Below, in pieces: positions 1 to 6,219 of a stretch of 7,293 bases of DNA. How positions within the stretch are numbered: position 1 is the first letter of the stretch; each line of letters starts with the position of its first letter. This DNA is from Methanosarcinaceae archaeon (GTDB lineage Archaea; Halobacteriota; Methanosarcinia; Methanosarcinales; Methanosarcinaceae), in NCBI GenBank assembly GCA_016926455.1, contig JAFGOO010000196.1:1-7293 (forward strand). Reading direction: 5' to 3'. Below the pieces are notes generated by a model. It did not search any database. It was not told where the DNA came from and saw nothing but the letters and a program-made list of their open reading frames with translations. Both the position numbers and the translations under genes were made by a program.

Positions 1-1
1 A

Positions 2-151
2 CATATCGGTGCGTGTAGGTTTACCTATAATTGGGCTTTAGAAAACAAAATAAGAGCCTATGAAACGGAAAAAAAGCATCTATCCAGTTTCAATTTGCAA
101 GAAATGTTAGTTCATGGCTTGAAAGTGATTAAGGAATGGTTCAAAGAATGA
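2..151 (+). pseudogene. TnpB (IS200/IS605 OrfB) N-terminal remnant, cut by window edge
   Basis: The frame is open from the left edge to a TGA at 149-151 and encodes 49 residues. It contains ACRFTYNWALENKIRAYE, which matches the N-terminal helical region of TnpB/OrfB transposon nucleases (family pattern roughly CRfvYNwaLe...Ye). Intact TnpB proteins are about 350-400 residues and carry RuvC motifs and a C-terminal zinc finger. None of these is present: the frame stops some 25 codons after the recognisable motif, and a right-end hairpin follows at once. This reads as an internally deleted, non-autonomous derivative whose left part lies outside the window. The motif recognition is from family knowledge and the deletion is inferred. 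Confidence 0.72.
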
Positions 152-188
152 AGCAAGAGGCTCCATACGTAAGCGTGGAGTAGTTCAC
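152..188 (+). mobile_element. Right-end hairpin of IS605/IS1341-type element (guide-RNA-like 3' end)
   Basis: CTCCA at 161-165 pairs with TGGAG at 176-180 around a loop containing CGTAAG, and the hairpin is followed by TAGTTCAC (181-188). A short GC-richer hairpin just after the tnpB stop, followed by TAGTTCAC or a similar string, is the usual form of the right end of IS200/IS605-family elements. The same region forms the 3' part of the TnpB guide (omega/re) RNA. It sits directly behind the TnpB remnant, which supports the assignment. The exact boundary, about 188, is inferred. Confidence 0.6.
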
Positions 189-364
189 ATAATACCCAAC
201 ATTTCCAGTCAAAAATAATAAATGTGTTCTTAATTTTATTGTATTCAAGTAAAATGCAAGAAAAACTAAGAACAAATGACATAGTTCCAAATAACAATAT
301 TTCTTTTCCGATTGGAAGCATCCAGGCCGTTCAAAAATTTTATAATTTCCTTTCAACGGCGGTT

Positions 365-426
365 TACTTTTCTCCACTTTCGTCGGTCTAAAATTCCCCA
401 CTTTATGATATAAAATTACCCATTTT
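365..426. repeat. Three ~16-bp direct repeats, IS21-like terminal array
   Basis: Three related 16-mers occur at 365-380, 389-404 and 411-426 (TACTTTTCTCCACTTT, TAAAATTCCCCACTTT, TAAAATTACCCATTTT), at spacings of 24 and 22 bp. Their shared core is TTnCCCAyTTT, or AAArTGGGnAA on the other strand. Multiple transposase-binding repeats of this spacing are known at the ends of IS21-family and similar elements, and the AAAGTGGGGAATTTT core fits that type. No istA or istB coding sequence is visible here, so this would be a solo end or relic. The repeats are read directly; the family assignment is inferred. Confidence 0.42.
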
Positions 427-817
427 TTTACACAATATGTACAATTAAATCTTACGTCCTTTTGTGAAATCAAGATAAATATCCATTCTTTTTTAGATGC
501 ATTAAGATTGATACTTTTTACAAACTAGGGAGGAGTAATTCCCAGAGTAATTTGAATCAGGTCTTTTCTTACATAGAAAATAAATTTGAAGATAAAATCA
601 ACTTACCTACTCAATGTTGAGGAGATCAAAAATTAATTAACAATGAAAAAGATATATACTTGTTTTATTTAATATATAATGGGAGTTGGTGAGATATTAT
701 ATCTCAAAATATCTGCCTGTGGTTAAATACAAATCCCAGATTAAACTGGATGCTGTGGGGTCTCTAAAAGGGCATCTATCACATAATTCAGATATCTATG
801 TACTTAATAATGAGAGT
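427..817. other. AT-rich gene-poor stretch
   Basis: No convincing gene was found on either strand. A frame open from 468 to 620 (51 codons, plus strand) has no good start codon and no recognised motif, and may be a decayed fragment. TATA-like strings occur at 668-679 and 723-734 and could drive the small genes downstream. A perfect inverted repeat lies at 691-705. Confidence 0.5.
691..705. repeat. Perfect inverted repeat, operator-like
   Basis: GAGATAT and ATATCTC flank a single central T. The site lies about 20 bp downstream of the TATA-like string at 668-679 and upstream of the tiny zinc-ribbon genes, so it could be a repressor site. It is AT-rich, so chance is a real alternative. Confidence 0.25.
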
Positions 818-827
818 TATATAAAAA
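818..827 (+). promoter_or_regulatory. TATA-box-like sequence
   Basis: TTATATAAAA is a strong match to an archaeal TATA box. A start point about 25 nt downstream would fall near 846-850, just after the ATG at 840. It would therefore suit the gene at 987 better than the gene at 840, whose promoter may be farther upstream (668-679 or 723-734). Confidence 0.3.
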
Positions 828-839
828 TGAGTGGAAAAT

Positions 840-977
840 ATGGGGATTCTTAAGACATGTCCAAAATGTAGATCTAAATTAAAAATAGACATTGATGGTA
901 TACAGGTTTGTGTTGTTTGTAAATACTGGACAAAAGTTGGTACCGTTCGGCTTGATTCGTTAATAATCTTCACATGA
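840..977 (+). CDS. Tiny zinc-ribbon-like protein (45 aa)
   Basis: The ORF encodes 45 residues with two CxxC knuckles: CPKC at residues 7-10 and CVVC at 24-27, the second followed by KYW. This is the layout of a minimal zinc ribbon with four cysteine ligands, of the type common among small archaeal proteins. ATG at 840 was chosen because a stop codon lies in frame at 828-830; a GTG at 831 is the only earlier option. The ribosome binding site is weak (GTGGA just upstream). Its stop codon merges into the GAGGTGG ribosome binding site of the next gene, so the two are probably cotranscribed. Function is unknown; nucleic-acid binding or protein contact is only the usual role of such folds. Confidence 0.6.
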   Translation: MGILKTCPKCRSKLKIDIDGIQVCVVCKYWTKVGTVRLDSLIIFT

Positions 978-986
978 GGTGGGAAT

Positions 987-1106
987 ATGAAAAACAATAA
1001 TGAAAAATTTTGCAAGGCATGTCAAACAGAGCTTAGATGGCAGTTAATTGGTTCAAACCTCGTCCAATACTGTAGAAATTGTGGTCGTATGACATCTTCT
1101 CGCTAG
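987..1106 (+). CDS. Tiny zinc-ribbon-like protein (39 aa)
   Basis: The ORF encodes 39 residues with CKAC at residues 9-12 and CRNC at 29-32, again a CxxC-x16-CxxC zinc ribbon with a central WQLIG strand. It has the clearest ribosome binding site of the cluster, GAGGTGG at 976-982, four bases before the ATG. It begins 9 nt after the preceding zinc-ribbon gene, which points to one transcript. The two differ in sequence outside the cysteines, so they are not a recent duplication. No function can be assigned from sequence alone. ORFs of this length are routinely missed by gene callers. Confidence 0.62.
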   Translation: MKNNNEKFCKACQTELRWQLIGSNLVQYCRNCGRMTSSR

Positions 1107-1144
1107 GATAAAACAATAAAAATCAATAGATGGTGGACTAAAAT

Positions 1145-1294
1145 TTGTGTTTGATTGAAGAAATAGGTTACTCCAAAAAAAATATGATCCTATATTGTAC
1201 AAACTGTGTAATATTCAATCGAATCGGACAGTGCTCGTATCTGAAGTATTGTGAATCTAATGTTGCTGATACAGGAAGATACACTCAAGATTAA
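1145..1294 (+). CDS. Small cysteine-rich protein, C4 knuckle (49 aa)
   Basis: The frame encodes 49 residues if TTG at 1145 is used, or 36 from ATG at 1184. TTG is preferred because GGTGG at 1132-1136 lies 8 nt upstream, while the ATG has no well-spaced ribosome binding site. The cysteines are C18, C21, C30 and C36 (CX2C-X8-CX5C) in the long numbering, inside YCTNCVIFNRIGQC and YLKYC. This differs from the two preceding zinc ribbons, but four cysteines in about 20 residues again suggest a metal knuckle. It is third in the row of tiny cysteine-rich genes. No known function is recognised. Confidence 0.45.
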   Translation: MCLIEEIGYSKKNMILYCTNCVIFNRIGQCSYLKYCESNVADTGRYTQD

Positions 1295-1313
1295 GGTTAT
1301 TATGAGGTAGGTT

Positions 1314-1418
1314 GTGATGTATCCCATAATAGATAGTTTTTGTCCAAAAGGGATCAGTATACCCCTATTGGGTCACCTGTCGGCATATCCATCTAAAGCC
1401 TGCTTCCATTTTTTTTAA
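1314..1418 (+). CDS. Possible small ORF (34 aa), weak candidate
   Basis: An ORF starting with GTG-ATG (1314/1317) has a good GAGG ribosome binding site at 1304-1307 and follows the cysteine-rich ORF by 20 nt. It encodes 34 residues with only two cysteines (FCPKG near residue 9 and KAC near residue 28). It ends inside an oligo-T run. It could be a genuine fourth member of the cluster or simply the transcript's 3' leader/terminator region read as an ORF. Confidence 0.2.
   Translation: MMYPIIDSFCPKGISIPLLGHLSAYPSKACFHFF
1409..1416 (+). terminator. Oligo-T terminator candidate
   Basis: Eight consecutive T residues lie on the plus strand just downstream of the tiny-gene cluster. Archaeal transcription commonly ends at oligo-T tracts without a strong hairpin. 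The location, between the cluster and the methyltransferase gene, fits. Confidence 0.35.
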
Positions 1419-1526
1419 TTATTATTTTGCTAGAAGTGGCTATCAAAAATATTGTTGTTAGAACATAAAACTATTATTATAGGATCCTGCAAGACACATT
1501 CTATTTGATATTTCCAATAGCCTTCG

Positions 1527-1541
1527 AAATATTAATATTGT
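1527..1541 (+). promoter_or_regulatory. Promoter candidate for the methyltransferase gene
   Basis: GAAATATTAATATTG contains an AT-rich TATA-like core. It is centred about 28 bp before the ATG at 1563, which would give a leaderless or very short-leader transcript. No good ribosome binding site precedes the ATG, which agrees with that. Confidence 0.35.
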
Positions 1542-1562
1542 ATTACCGAGATTGAGACTGTC

Positions 1563-2516
1563 ATGCTTTTGAAAGAGTTATTTGATGTCGATGAAGAGGT
1601 GTATCTTGTCGAACCCAATTACTATTCTCAAAAAAGAATTGAATCTTCGATTAAATATCTTCAGACGATTTGTGATATAATCGTCATCAATAAGCTACGC
1701 ATCATCCAGATGACCAATGAAGGCAAGACCATTGGACTTGCAATATTCAATCCAGCTACTTCAGAGGTTCCAATTGATTTCTGGTCGATCTTCACATCTT
1801 TAATAGCAAAAAAACAACGTTCAGAATTTGAATCACTATCAGATACGATACTGGCTTCCAACCTACCAGAACGAGTAATTGAGATTTCATCCGATAGTCT
1901 GCATGAAGCATTAGTCGAATATTACTCAATGTTACTGGTGAACCGTGAAACATGTATTGATTGTACCATGCAGCTTGAGCCCTATAATAGGGTATATGTA
2001 GAAGAGCGCATAAACAGGCTGTTAGAACTACTGGAATGGCTGAAATCCGATGGTATCTCGTTTGGGAAGGATATGCTGGAGATTTGCTGCGGCAATGGGA
2101 TGTCAACGATAGCCCTTCACCGTTTGGGTTACGAACCCTTGTCCATTGAATATGATAAATGTGCAGTTTGTCAGGGACTTGAGCATGGTGTTCTTGATCC
2201 CAGAAGGACTATTGTGATGGACGCCACAAAATTGTCTAAATTTTTTGAACAAGAACACTTTGACTGCATCGTAGGATTTATGCTTGGCACAATCTATGAG
2301 TTCAATAAGGAAATCTGGTCTCGAATGATGTTAGAATCTGAAAAAGTTGCTAGAGAGGATGCAACCATCCTGTTCACGGTAAGAAGCAAACCGGAAATGG
2401 ATATACTGGAAAAGTCATTAAAGGATGCAGGAATTGAGGGCAGGGTAATTGATAACACTGATTGTTCAGGAATGTATGACCAGTTTGTATTTGTGGGAAG
2501 GAAGTTAAGGCAATAG
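1563..2516 (+). CDS. SAM-dependent methyltransferase-like protein
   Basis: The protein is 317 residues. The C-terminal half is a class I (Rossmann) methyltransferase domain. Motif I is MLEICCGNGM at 171-180 (ExCCGxG, the SAM-binding loop), the acidic residue ending strand 2 is in SIEYD at 194-198, VMDATKL at 218-224 supplies the adenine-side Asp, and FDCIVGFMLG at 233-242 is the motif IV strand. The N-terminal 140 residues match no family I can name; they hold alternating strands and helices and a CIDC pair at 131-134, with KCAVC at 199-203 in the methyltransferase domain, so metal binding is possible. The substrate is unknown. Domain order and size resemble conserved methanogen proteins annotated only as methyltransferases. 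It is separated from hacB by a palindromic element, so it may be its own transcription unit. Confidence 0.8.
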   Translation: MLLKELFDVDEEVYLVEPNYYSQKRIESSIKYLQTICDIIVINKLRIIQMTNEGKTIGLAIFNPATSEVPIDFWSIFTSLIAKKQRSEFESLSDTILASNLPERVIEISSDSLHEALVEYYSMLLVNRETCIDCTMQLEPYNRVYVEERINRLLELLEWLKSDGISFGKDMLEICCGNGMSTIALHRLGYEPLSIEYDKCAVCQGLEHGVLDPRRTIVMDATKLSKFFEQEHFDCIVGFMLGTIYEFNKEIWSRMMLESEKVAREDATILFTVRSKPEMDILEKSLKDAGIEGRVIDNTDCSGMYDQFVFVGRKLRQ

Positions 2517-2579
2517 TTTAACTTTTAAGCCGAGAAGTCCCCTTTCGTAAGATGGGGGATGAGAGGCTTACAAGTTAAA
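2517..2579. repeat. 63-bp palindromic element, nested hairpin
   Basis: TTTAACTT (2517-2524) and AAGTTAAA (2572-2579) form perfect 8-bp outer arms. AAGCC (2527-2531) pairs with GGCTT (2565-2569), and an inner stem of CCC plus CTT (2539-2544) pairs with AAG and GGG (2549-2556) around a TCGT loop. The element begins at the base after the methyltransferase stop codon. The inner part resembles the TnpB right-end hairpin at 161-180, including a CGTAAG loop and a GGRGA arm, so it may be a MITE or solo end of an IS605-type element. Alternatives are a transcript-end or RNA-processing structure. Confidence 0.6.
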
Positions 2580-2596
2580 AATCCTATCCTTTCCGC

Positions 2597-2605
2597 TAAA
2601 TACAA
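2597..2605 (+). promoter_or_regulatory. TATA-like promoter candidate for hacB
   Basis: TAAATACAA lies about 30-37 bp before the GTG at 2634 and 40 bp before the ATG at 2643. The predicted start point near 2627 gives a very short leader, consistent with the absence of a ribosome binding site. Confidence 0.35.
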
Positions 2606-2633
2606 ATAACATCGAGTAAAACGTATCCTTCAA

Positions 2634-3128
2634 GTGACAACAATGGACAGTGTAATCAGAGGAAAAGCATGGATTTTCGGAGATGACGTCGACACAGATG
2701 TCATAATTCCGGGCAAGTACCTGAGGACAACTGATATGCAGGAGTTTGCAGACCATGCCATGGAGGGCATTGACCCGGAATTCCCAGAAAAGGTACAGAA
2801 AGGTGATATTATAGTTGCAGGGAACAATTTCGGATGCGGTTCATCAAGAGAACAGGCTCCTCTTGCATTAAAATACGCAGGTGTTGCTTGTGTTGTGGCA
2901 AAATCTTTTGGTCGGATATTTTTCCGGAATGCAATCAATGTAGGTCTTCCGCTCATGGAGGCTGATGTTACATGTAGTGAAGGGGATACTGTAGAGATTG
3001 ATCTGCTTAAAGGGATTGTTAAATTAGATGATACAATCTTCAAAGGCAACAAATTGCCGGATTTCCTGTTCGATATACTCAAGGATGGCGGTCTTGTAGC
3101 ACACAGGAAAGCTAGGCAAAAACAATGA
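2634..3128 (+). CDS. hacB: Homoaconitase / 3-isopropylmalate dehydratase small subunit
   Basis: This 164-residue protein is the swivel-domain subunit of an aconitase-family hydro-lyase; the [4Fe-4S] large subunit is encoded elsewhere. Visible signatures are FGDDVDTDVIIPG (15-27), NNFGCGSSREQAP (64-76, substrate phosphate/carboxylate loop), AKSFGRIFFRNAINVGLP (89-106) and a C-terminal DGGL. The substrate-specificity loop reads YLRT (29-32). In Methanocaldococcus this loop marks the homoaconitase subunit (MJ1271), while the isopropylmalate isomerase paralogue has a hydrophobic residue in place of Arg, so a role in 2-oxoacid elongation for coenzyme B is favoured over leucine synthesis. Length is normal (about 160-170). 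The start may be GTG 2634 or ATG 2643; neither has a ribosome binding site, and the ATG gives a length closer to homologues. The next gene follows within 31 nt. Confidence 0.9.
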   Translation: MTTMDSVIRGKAWIFGDDVDTDVIIPGKYLRTTDMQEFADHAMEGIDPEFPEKVQKGDIIVAGNNFGCGSSREQAPLALKYAGVACVVAKSFGRIFFRNAINVGLPLMEADVTCSEGDTVEIDLLKGIVKLDDTIFKGNKLPDFLFDILKDGGLVAHRKARQKQ

Positions 3129-3163
3129 GAATTACAGCAAATAGCGCCATAGAAAGCATATGA
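3125..3163 (+). CDS. Possible 12-codon coupling ORF
   Basis: The ATG at 3125 overlaps the hacB stop (ATGA), and the TGA at 3161-3163 overlaps the ATG of the next gene (ATGA at 3160-3163). It encodes MRITANSAIESI. Exact ATGA joins at both ends would let ribosomes pass from hacB to the downstream gene, which lacks a clear ribosome binding site of its own. There is no evidence that the peptide itself matters; chance is possible in a 31-nt gap. Confidence 0.22.
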   Translation: MRITANSAIESI

Positions 3164-4026
3164 CCATGATATTTCCTGACGAGTACAAGTACGTTGGTGT
3201 GACTGGTATACATCCTAATGATGAGCACGAAAACACCATATATTTTTTAACTGAATATTTGCTGGTCGAGCAGGAAAAAAGAAGTGGAATCAGTGAATAT
3301 TCGCTCTACCATGTAATAAAAAGTGGGGAAGGACTTTTACAGACCGTTGAGTCTCTTGAGGTGATCGCATCTGGAAGTCAGGTAATAAAATATGGAAAGG
3401 ACCTTAATATAAAAGACCGCGCCCTGTTGATCGAAACGGCAAGTAGGCTCTGCTTAGGGAACGTGAACACGGTAATATTCACAGGAGTGGACAAACACCT
3501 GACATTCGTGCACAATCCGGATATGTCTAGCATCCTTGAGATCGAGATAGTGGATGTGACACCTCCAATTCCCTCCTGGCTTACCCATGTTGTTAGGAGA
3601 TTGGAAGCAAGTGGAATCTTCGGCGATTTTGCTGTACGCTTCAGTGAGAATGTCACTGACCTTCGACAATTCGAGGGCAAGAATACGGTATTCCCCTGCT
3701 CTACATCCGAACTCAAAGGTAAATACTTGGACAGCGATGTTATCACTGAAAACGGCTCACTGGTCGTGGGATGTGATATCTCAAAAAGCATCTTTGAAAC
3801 AAGATTTCCGGGACTTGAATACTCGCTTGTAAATATATGTCCTTTCAAGTCCGATATCTTCAAGCCTAGCAAACCCTTTATTACACGATGCTGCTGTTCA
3901 GACAAATCTGGACTTGTTACACTAAACGGTATAAACGGTGCTGTTGTCCACTGGGGGGCATCGGAATTCGCTGTTGCTGAGTCTGTCAGAGATCTGGTTA
4001 TGCACATAAGAGGACAGAACCAGTAA
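3160..4026 (+). CDS. Conserved-looking protein of unknown function, cysteine-rich C-terminus
   Basis: The protein is 288 residues and I do not recognise a named family with confidence; it looks like a methanogen-restricted conserved protein. It appears soluble, with no signal peptide or membrane segment. The N-terminal 130 residues are mixed strand and helix (YVGVTGIHPNDEHENTIYFL near residues 11-30). Cysteines concentrate in the second half: C180, C205, C227 and a CCC run at 244-246 within TRCCCSDKSGL, followed by a Gly-rich VTLNGINGAVVHWGASEF segment. The cluster could bind a metal or Fe-S centre. ATG 3160 is used; ATG 3166 is an alternative. Neither has a strong ribosome binding site, and coupling to hacB through the overlapping short frame is possible. 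The next gene, an exonuclease, starts 32 nt downstream. Confidence 0.82.
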   Translation: MTMIFPDEYKYVGVTGIHPNDEHENTIYFLTEYLLVEQEKRSGISEYSLYHVIKSGEGLLQTVESLEVIASGSQVIKYGKDLNIKDRALLIETASRLCLGNVNTVIFTGVDKHLTFVHNPDMSSILEIEIVDVTPPIPSWLTHVVRRLEASGIFGDFAVRFSENVTDLRQFEGKNTVFPCSTSELKGKYLDSDVITENGSLVVGCDISKSIFETRFPGLEYSLVNICPFKSDIFKPSKPFITRCCCSDKSGLVTLNGINGAVVHWGASEFAVAESVRDLVMHIRGQNQ

Positions 4027-4058
4027 TTGCTATTCGTTGTTGACAAAAGAGAGATAAT

Positions 4059-4811
4059 ATGCTTACAAGCACATACATCCATATTCCCAATGTCGGAAAA
4101 ACGGTGGAGCGCAGGATATGGTCATCTGGTATCAGGACATGGGATGAGTTCATAGAGCAGCAGGACACGATACCCATATCCACTGCCAAAAAGGAGTCTA
4201 TACTGGCAGGTATCGACGTGTCGCTGGAATGTCTCGATTCCCGGGATTTTGGGTTCTTTTCTAGGTCTCTTCCAAGTTCTGAACACTGGAGAGCATACCG
4301 CCAGTTTTCTAGATCTGTTGCTTATGTGGATATAGAGACCACGGGTCTTTCCCCGACGTATGACTGCATTACGGTCGTTGGGATATACGATGGAAGCAGT
4401 GCAAGAACCTATGTAAGCGGCATCGATCTCGACGATATTGTGGATGAATTTGTAAAATATGAATTGCTGGTGACATTCAACGGAGCACGTTTTGATCTGC
4501 CTTTTATAAAACATGAGTATCCTGAACTCGAATTTAAACAATTGCATATAGACCTGATGTATCCGCTCCGACGAATCGGTTATAAGGGTGGGCTGAAAAA
4601 TATTGAACGAGAACTTGGTATCACAAGAAGTGATGACACAACTGGAATTACAGGTTTCGATGCGGTTCGGCTTTGGCACCAATATGAACGCGGCGATGCA
4701 GATGCGCTTGAACTGCTGCTTGAATACAACCGTGAAGATATCCTGAATCTTGAGAAGATTATCGAAATGGTATATTCGATATTTATCGAAAAGGCGTTTT
4801 TGGATGCATGA
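4059..4811 (+). CDS. HhH plus RNase H-like exonuclease (YprB/RNase_H_2 type)
   Basis: The protein is 250 residues. Residues 7-35 (HIPNVGKTVERRIWSSGI...WDEF) form a helix-hairpin-helix DNA-binding motif. Residues 85-240 are a DEDDy-type 3'-5' exonuclease fold: YVDIETTGLS (89-98) gives Asp91 and Glu93, VTFNGARFDLPF (138-149) gives Asp146, and YNREDIL (223-229) gives the Tyr223/Asp227 pair of motif III. HIDL at 163-166 adds an Asp in the expected spacer region. All four metal-ligand acids are present, so it should be active on DNA or RNA ends; the substrate is unknown. A weak AGAGA ribosome binding site precedes the ATG. It is last in the plus-strand block and converges on thiC. The same domain pair is common in archaeal and bacterial YprB-like proteins, normally of about this size. 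Confidence 0.85.
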   Translation: MLTSTYIHIPNVGKTVERRIWSSGIRTWDEFIEQQDTIPISTAKKESILAGIDVSLECLDSRDFGFFSRSLPSSEHWRAYRQFSRSVAYVDIETTGLSPTYDCITVVGIYDGSSARTYVSGIDLDDIVDEFVKYELLVTFNGARFDLPFIKHEYPELEFKQLHIDLMYPLRRIGYKGGLKNIERELGITRSDDTTGITGFDAVRLWHQYERGDADALELLLEYNREDILNLEKIIEMVYSIFIEKAFLDA

Positions 4812-4849
4812 GGATCATAAACAATAGTAATCACGTTGGAGTAAAAGGA

Positions 4850-4869
4850 CCACCGTTTTTAACGGGTGG
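4850..4869. terminator. Hairpin between convergent genes
   Basis: CCACC (4850-4854) pairs with GGTGG (4865-4869) around a TTTTT-containing loop, in the 122-bp gap between the exonuclease gene and thiC. On the minus strand it is followed by a CTTTTAC tract, which suits thiC termination better than termination of the plus-strand unit. The stem is short, so this is tentative. Confidence 0.4.
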
Positions 4870-4933
4870 CTGAATTACGTCTATTCTACAATATAAGTCT
4901 AGCAATCTAATTTAATATCCAACTATCCCCTAT

Positions 4934-6214
4934 CTAATTCCGATCGTTCCTGAATGCATCCTTCACAATCTTCATTGCACAGAGTTCCCCACACATGGAA
5001 CACGCATCACTGCTGGTAATCCTGCTTTCTCGGATATCCCTCGCACGCTTACTATCGATTGCTAGGCGATACTGAGCCTCCCAGTCAAGCTTACTTCGTG
5101 CATGTGCCATCTCAGTGTCCCTTGCACGGGCATGCTCTCGCTGTCCTTCCTTTACCAGGTCCGCAGCATGTGCAGCGATCTTCGTGATAGTAGCACCTTC
5201 CCTGATATCTGAGGCGGTTGGCAGTGCAAGGTGTTCCGAAGGCGTAGTCATACACAGGAAATCCACACCGTACATCCCGGCAACAGTGCCGCCGATGGCG
5301 CCTGTTATATGATCGTACCCGGGTGCGATATCGGTTACAAGTGGTCCTAATAGATACAACGGTGCACCGTCACACAACTCTTTCATGCTACGGACACTCA
5401 GTTCGATCTCATCCACAGGCAGGTGTCCCGGTCCTTCCACAAAGGTCTGGACGTCCATAGACCTTGCCTGTTTGACCAACTCTCCCAGCGTAACGAATTC
5501 TGTAAACATGGGTCTGTCTGACGAATCATGGATGCAGCCCGAGCGCATACCGTCCCCTAGGCTTATTGTCATATCGTATTCACGGGCAATCTCAAGCAGG
5601 TAATCGTACTCTTTGTAGAAAGGGTTCTCCTGTTCATTATGGATCATCCATGCAATGATAAACGCACCTCCACGGCTTACAACGTTCATGATTCTGTCAC
5701 TTTTCCTTAGGCGTCCCAGTGCATGTTGATTGACGCCCGCATGTATTGTCACAAAGTCCACGCCGTCCTGTGCATGCTTTCGAACGGCATTGAACATATC
5801 ATCAGAAGTCATATCCATAACTACCTTGTGTGAAGCTGCTGCTTGGTAGATTGGAACCGTTCCCACCGGTATGCTTACAGAATTCATGATCTTCTGCCTG
5901 ATACGGTCAAGATCGCCTCCTGTCGAGAGGTCCATGAGAGTGTCAGCACCGTAGGCTTCTGCGGTCTTTGCTTTCTCAATCTCCATGTCGATGTTCACGT
6001 AATCCCGAGATGTTCCAATATTGGCATTTACTTTTGTGCTCATGTACTTCCCAATGCCCATGGGTCTGGATTTTCCAACTATGTTCTTCGGGATGGTTAT
6101 CAGACCTTTTGCAACGCACGAACGCACTGTTTCGGCATTTATACCTTCAGTTTCAGCAACAGCTCTTATCAGGTATGTGATGGTCCCGTTCTTAGCATCT
6201 TCTATTAATGTCAT
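4934..6214 (-). CDS. thiC: Phosphomethylpyrimidine synthase ThiC
   Basis: ThiC is a radical SAM enzyme that rearranges aminoimidazole ribotide to hydroxymethylpyrimidine phosphate for thiamin synthesis. The 426-residue protein shows NANIGTS (63-69), MDLSTGGDL (94-102), TIHAGV (156-161), EGPGHLP (260-266), GPLVTDIAPGYDHITGAIGG (290-309) and the C-terminal cluster CSMCGELC (405-412). The three cysteines have CX2CX3C spacing, one residue shorter than the CX2CX4C of E. coli-type ThiC, as is usual in archaeal and anaerobe forms. It also lacks the long N-terminal domain of E. coli ThiC (about 630 residues). The ATG at 6214 is preceded by a good GGAG ribosome binding site. It is convergent with the exonuclease gene and monocistronic in this window. 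Many methanogens carry a second thiC, which cannot be judged here. Confidence 0.97.
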   Translation of the reverse strand: MTLIEDAKNGTITYLIRAVAETEGINAETVRSCVAKGLITIPKNIVGKSRPMGIGKYMSTKVNANIGTSRDYVNIDMEIEKAKTAEAYGADTLMDLSTGGDLDRIRQKIMNSVSIPVGTVPIYQAAASHKVVMDMTSDDMFNAVRKHAQDGVDFVTIHAGVNQHALGRLRKSDRIMNVVSRGGAFIIAWMIHNEQENPFYKEYDYLLEIAREYDMTISLGDGMRSGCIHDSSDRPMFTEFVTLGELVKQARSMDVQTFVEGPGHLPVDEIELSVRSMKELCDGAPLYLLGPLVTDIAPGYDHITGAIGGTVAGMYGVDFLCMTTPSEHLALPTASDIREGATITKIAAHAADLVKEGQREHARARDTEMAHARSKLDWEAQYRLAIDSKRARDIRESRITSSDACSMCGELCAMKIVKDAFRNDRN

Positions 6215-6219
6215 TGTTA

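Noticed and set aside
141..473. 110-residue ORF on the minus strand
   Set aside because: It spans the tnpB tail, the right-end hairpin and the IS21-like repeats. Its composition follows those elements, it has no domain and no ribosome binding site was evident.
468..620. 51-codon plus-strand open frame
   Set aside because: No ATG or GTG start with a ribosome binding site and no recognised motif; at most a decayed fragment.
3378..4082. 234-residue minus-strand ORF opposite the 288-residue gene
   Set aside because: Antisense shadow of a well-supported plus-strand gene, with Ser/Thr/Leu-rich composition and no recognisable motif.
4122..4682. 186-residue minus-strand ORF
   Set aside because: Antisense to the exonuclease gene, whose catalytic motifs are all in the plus frame.
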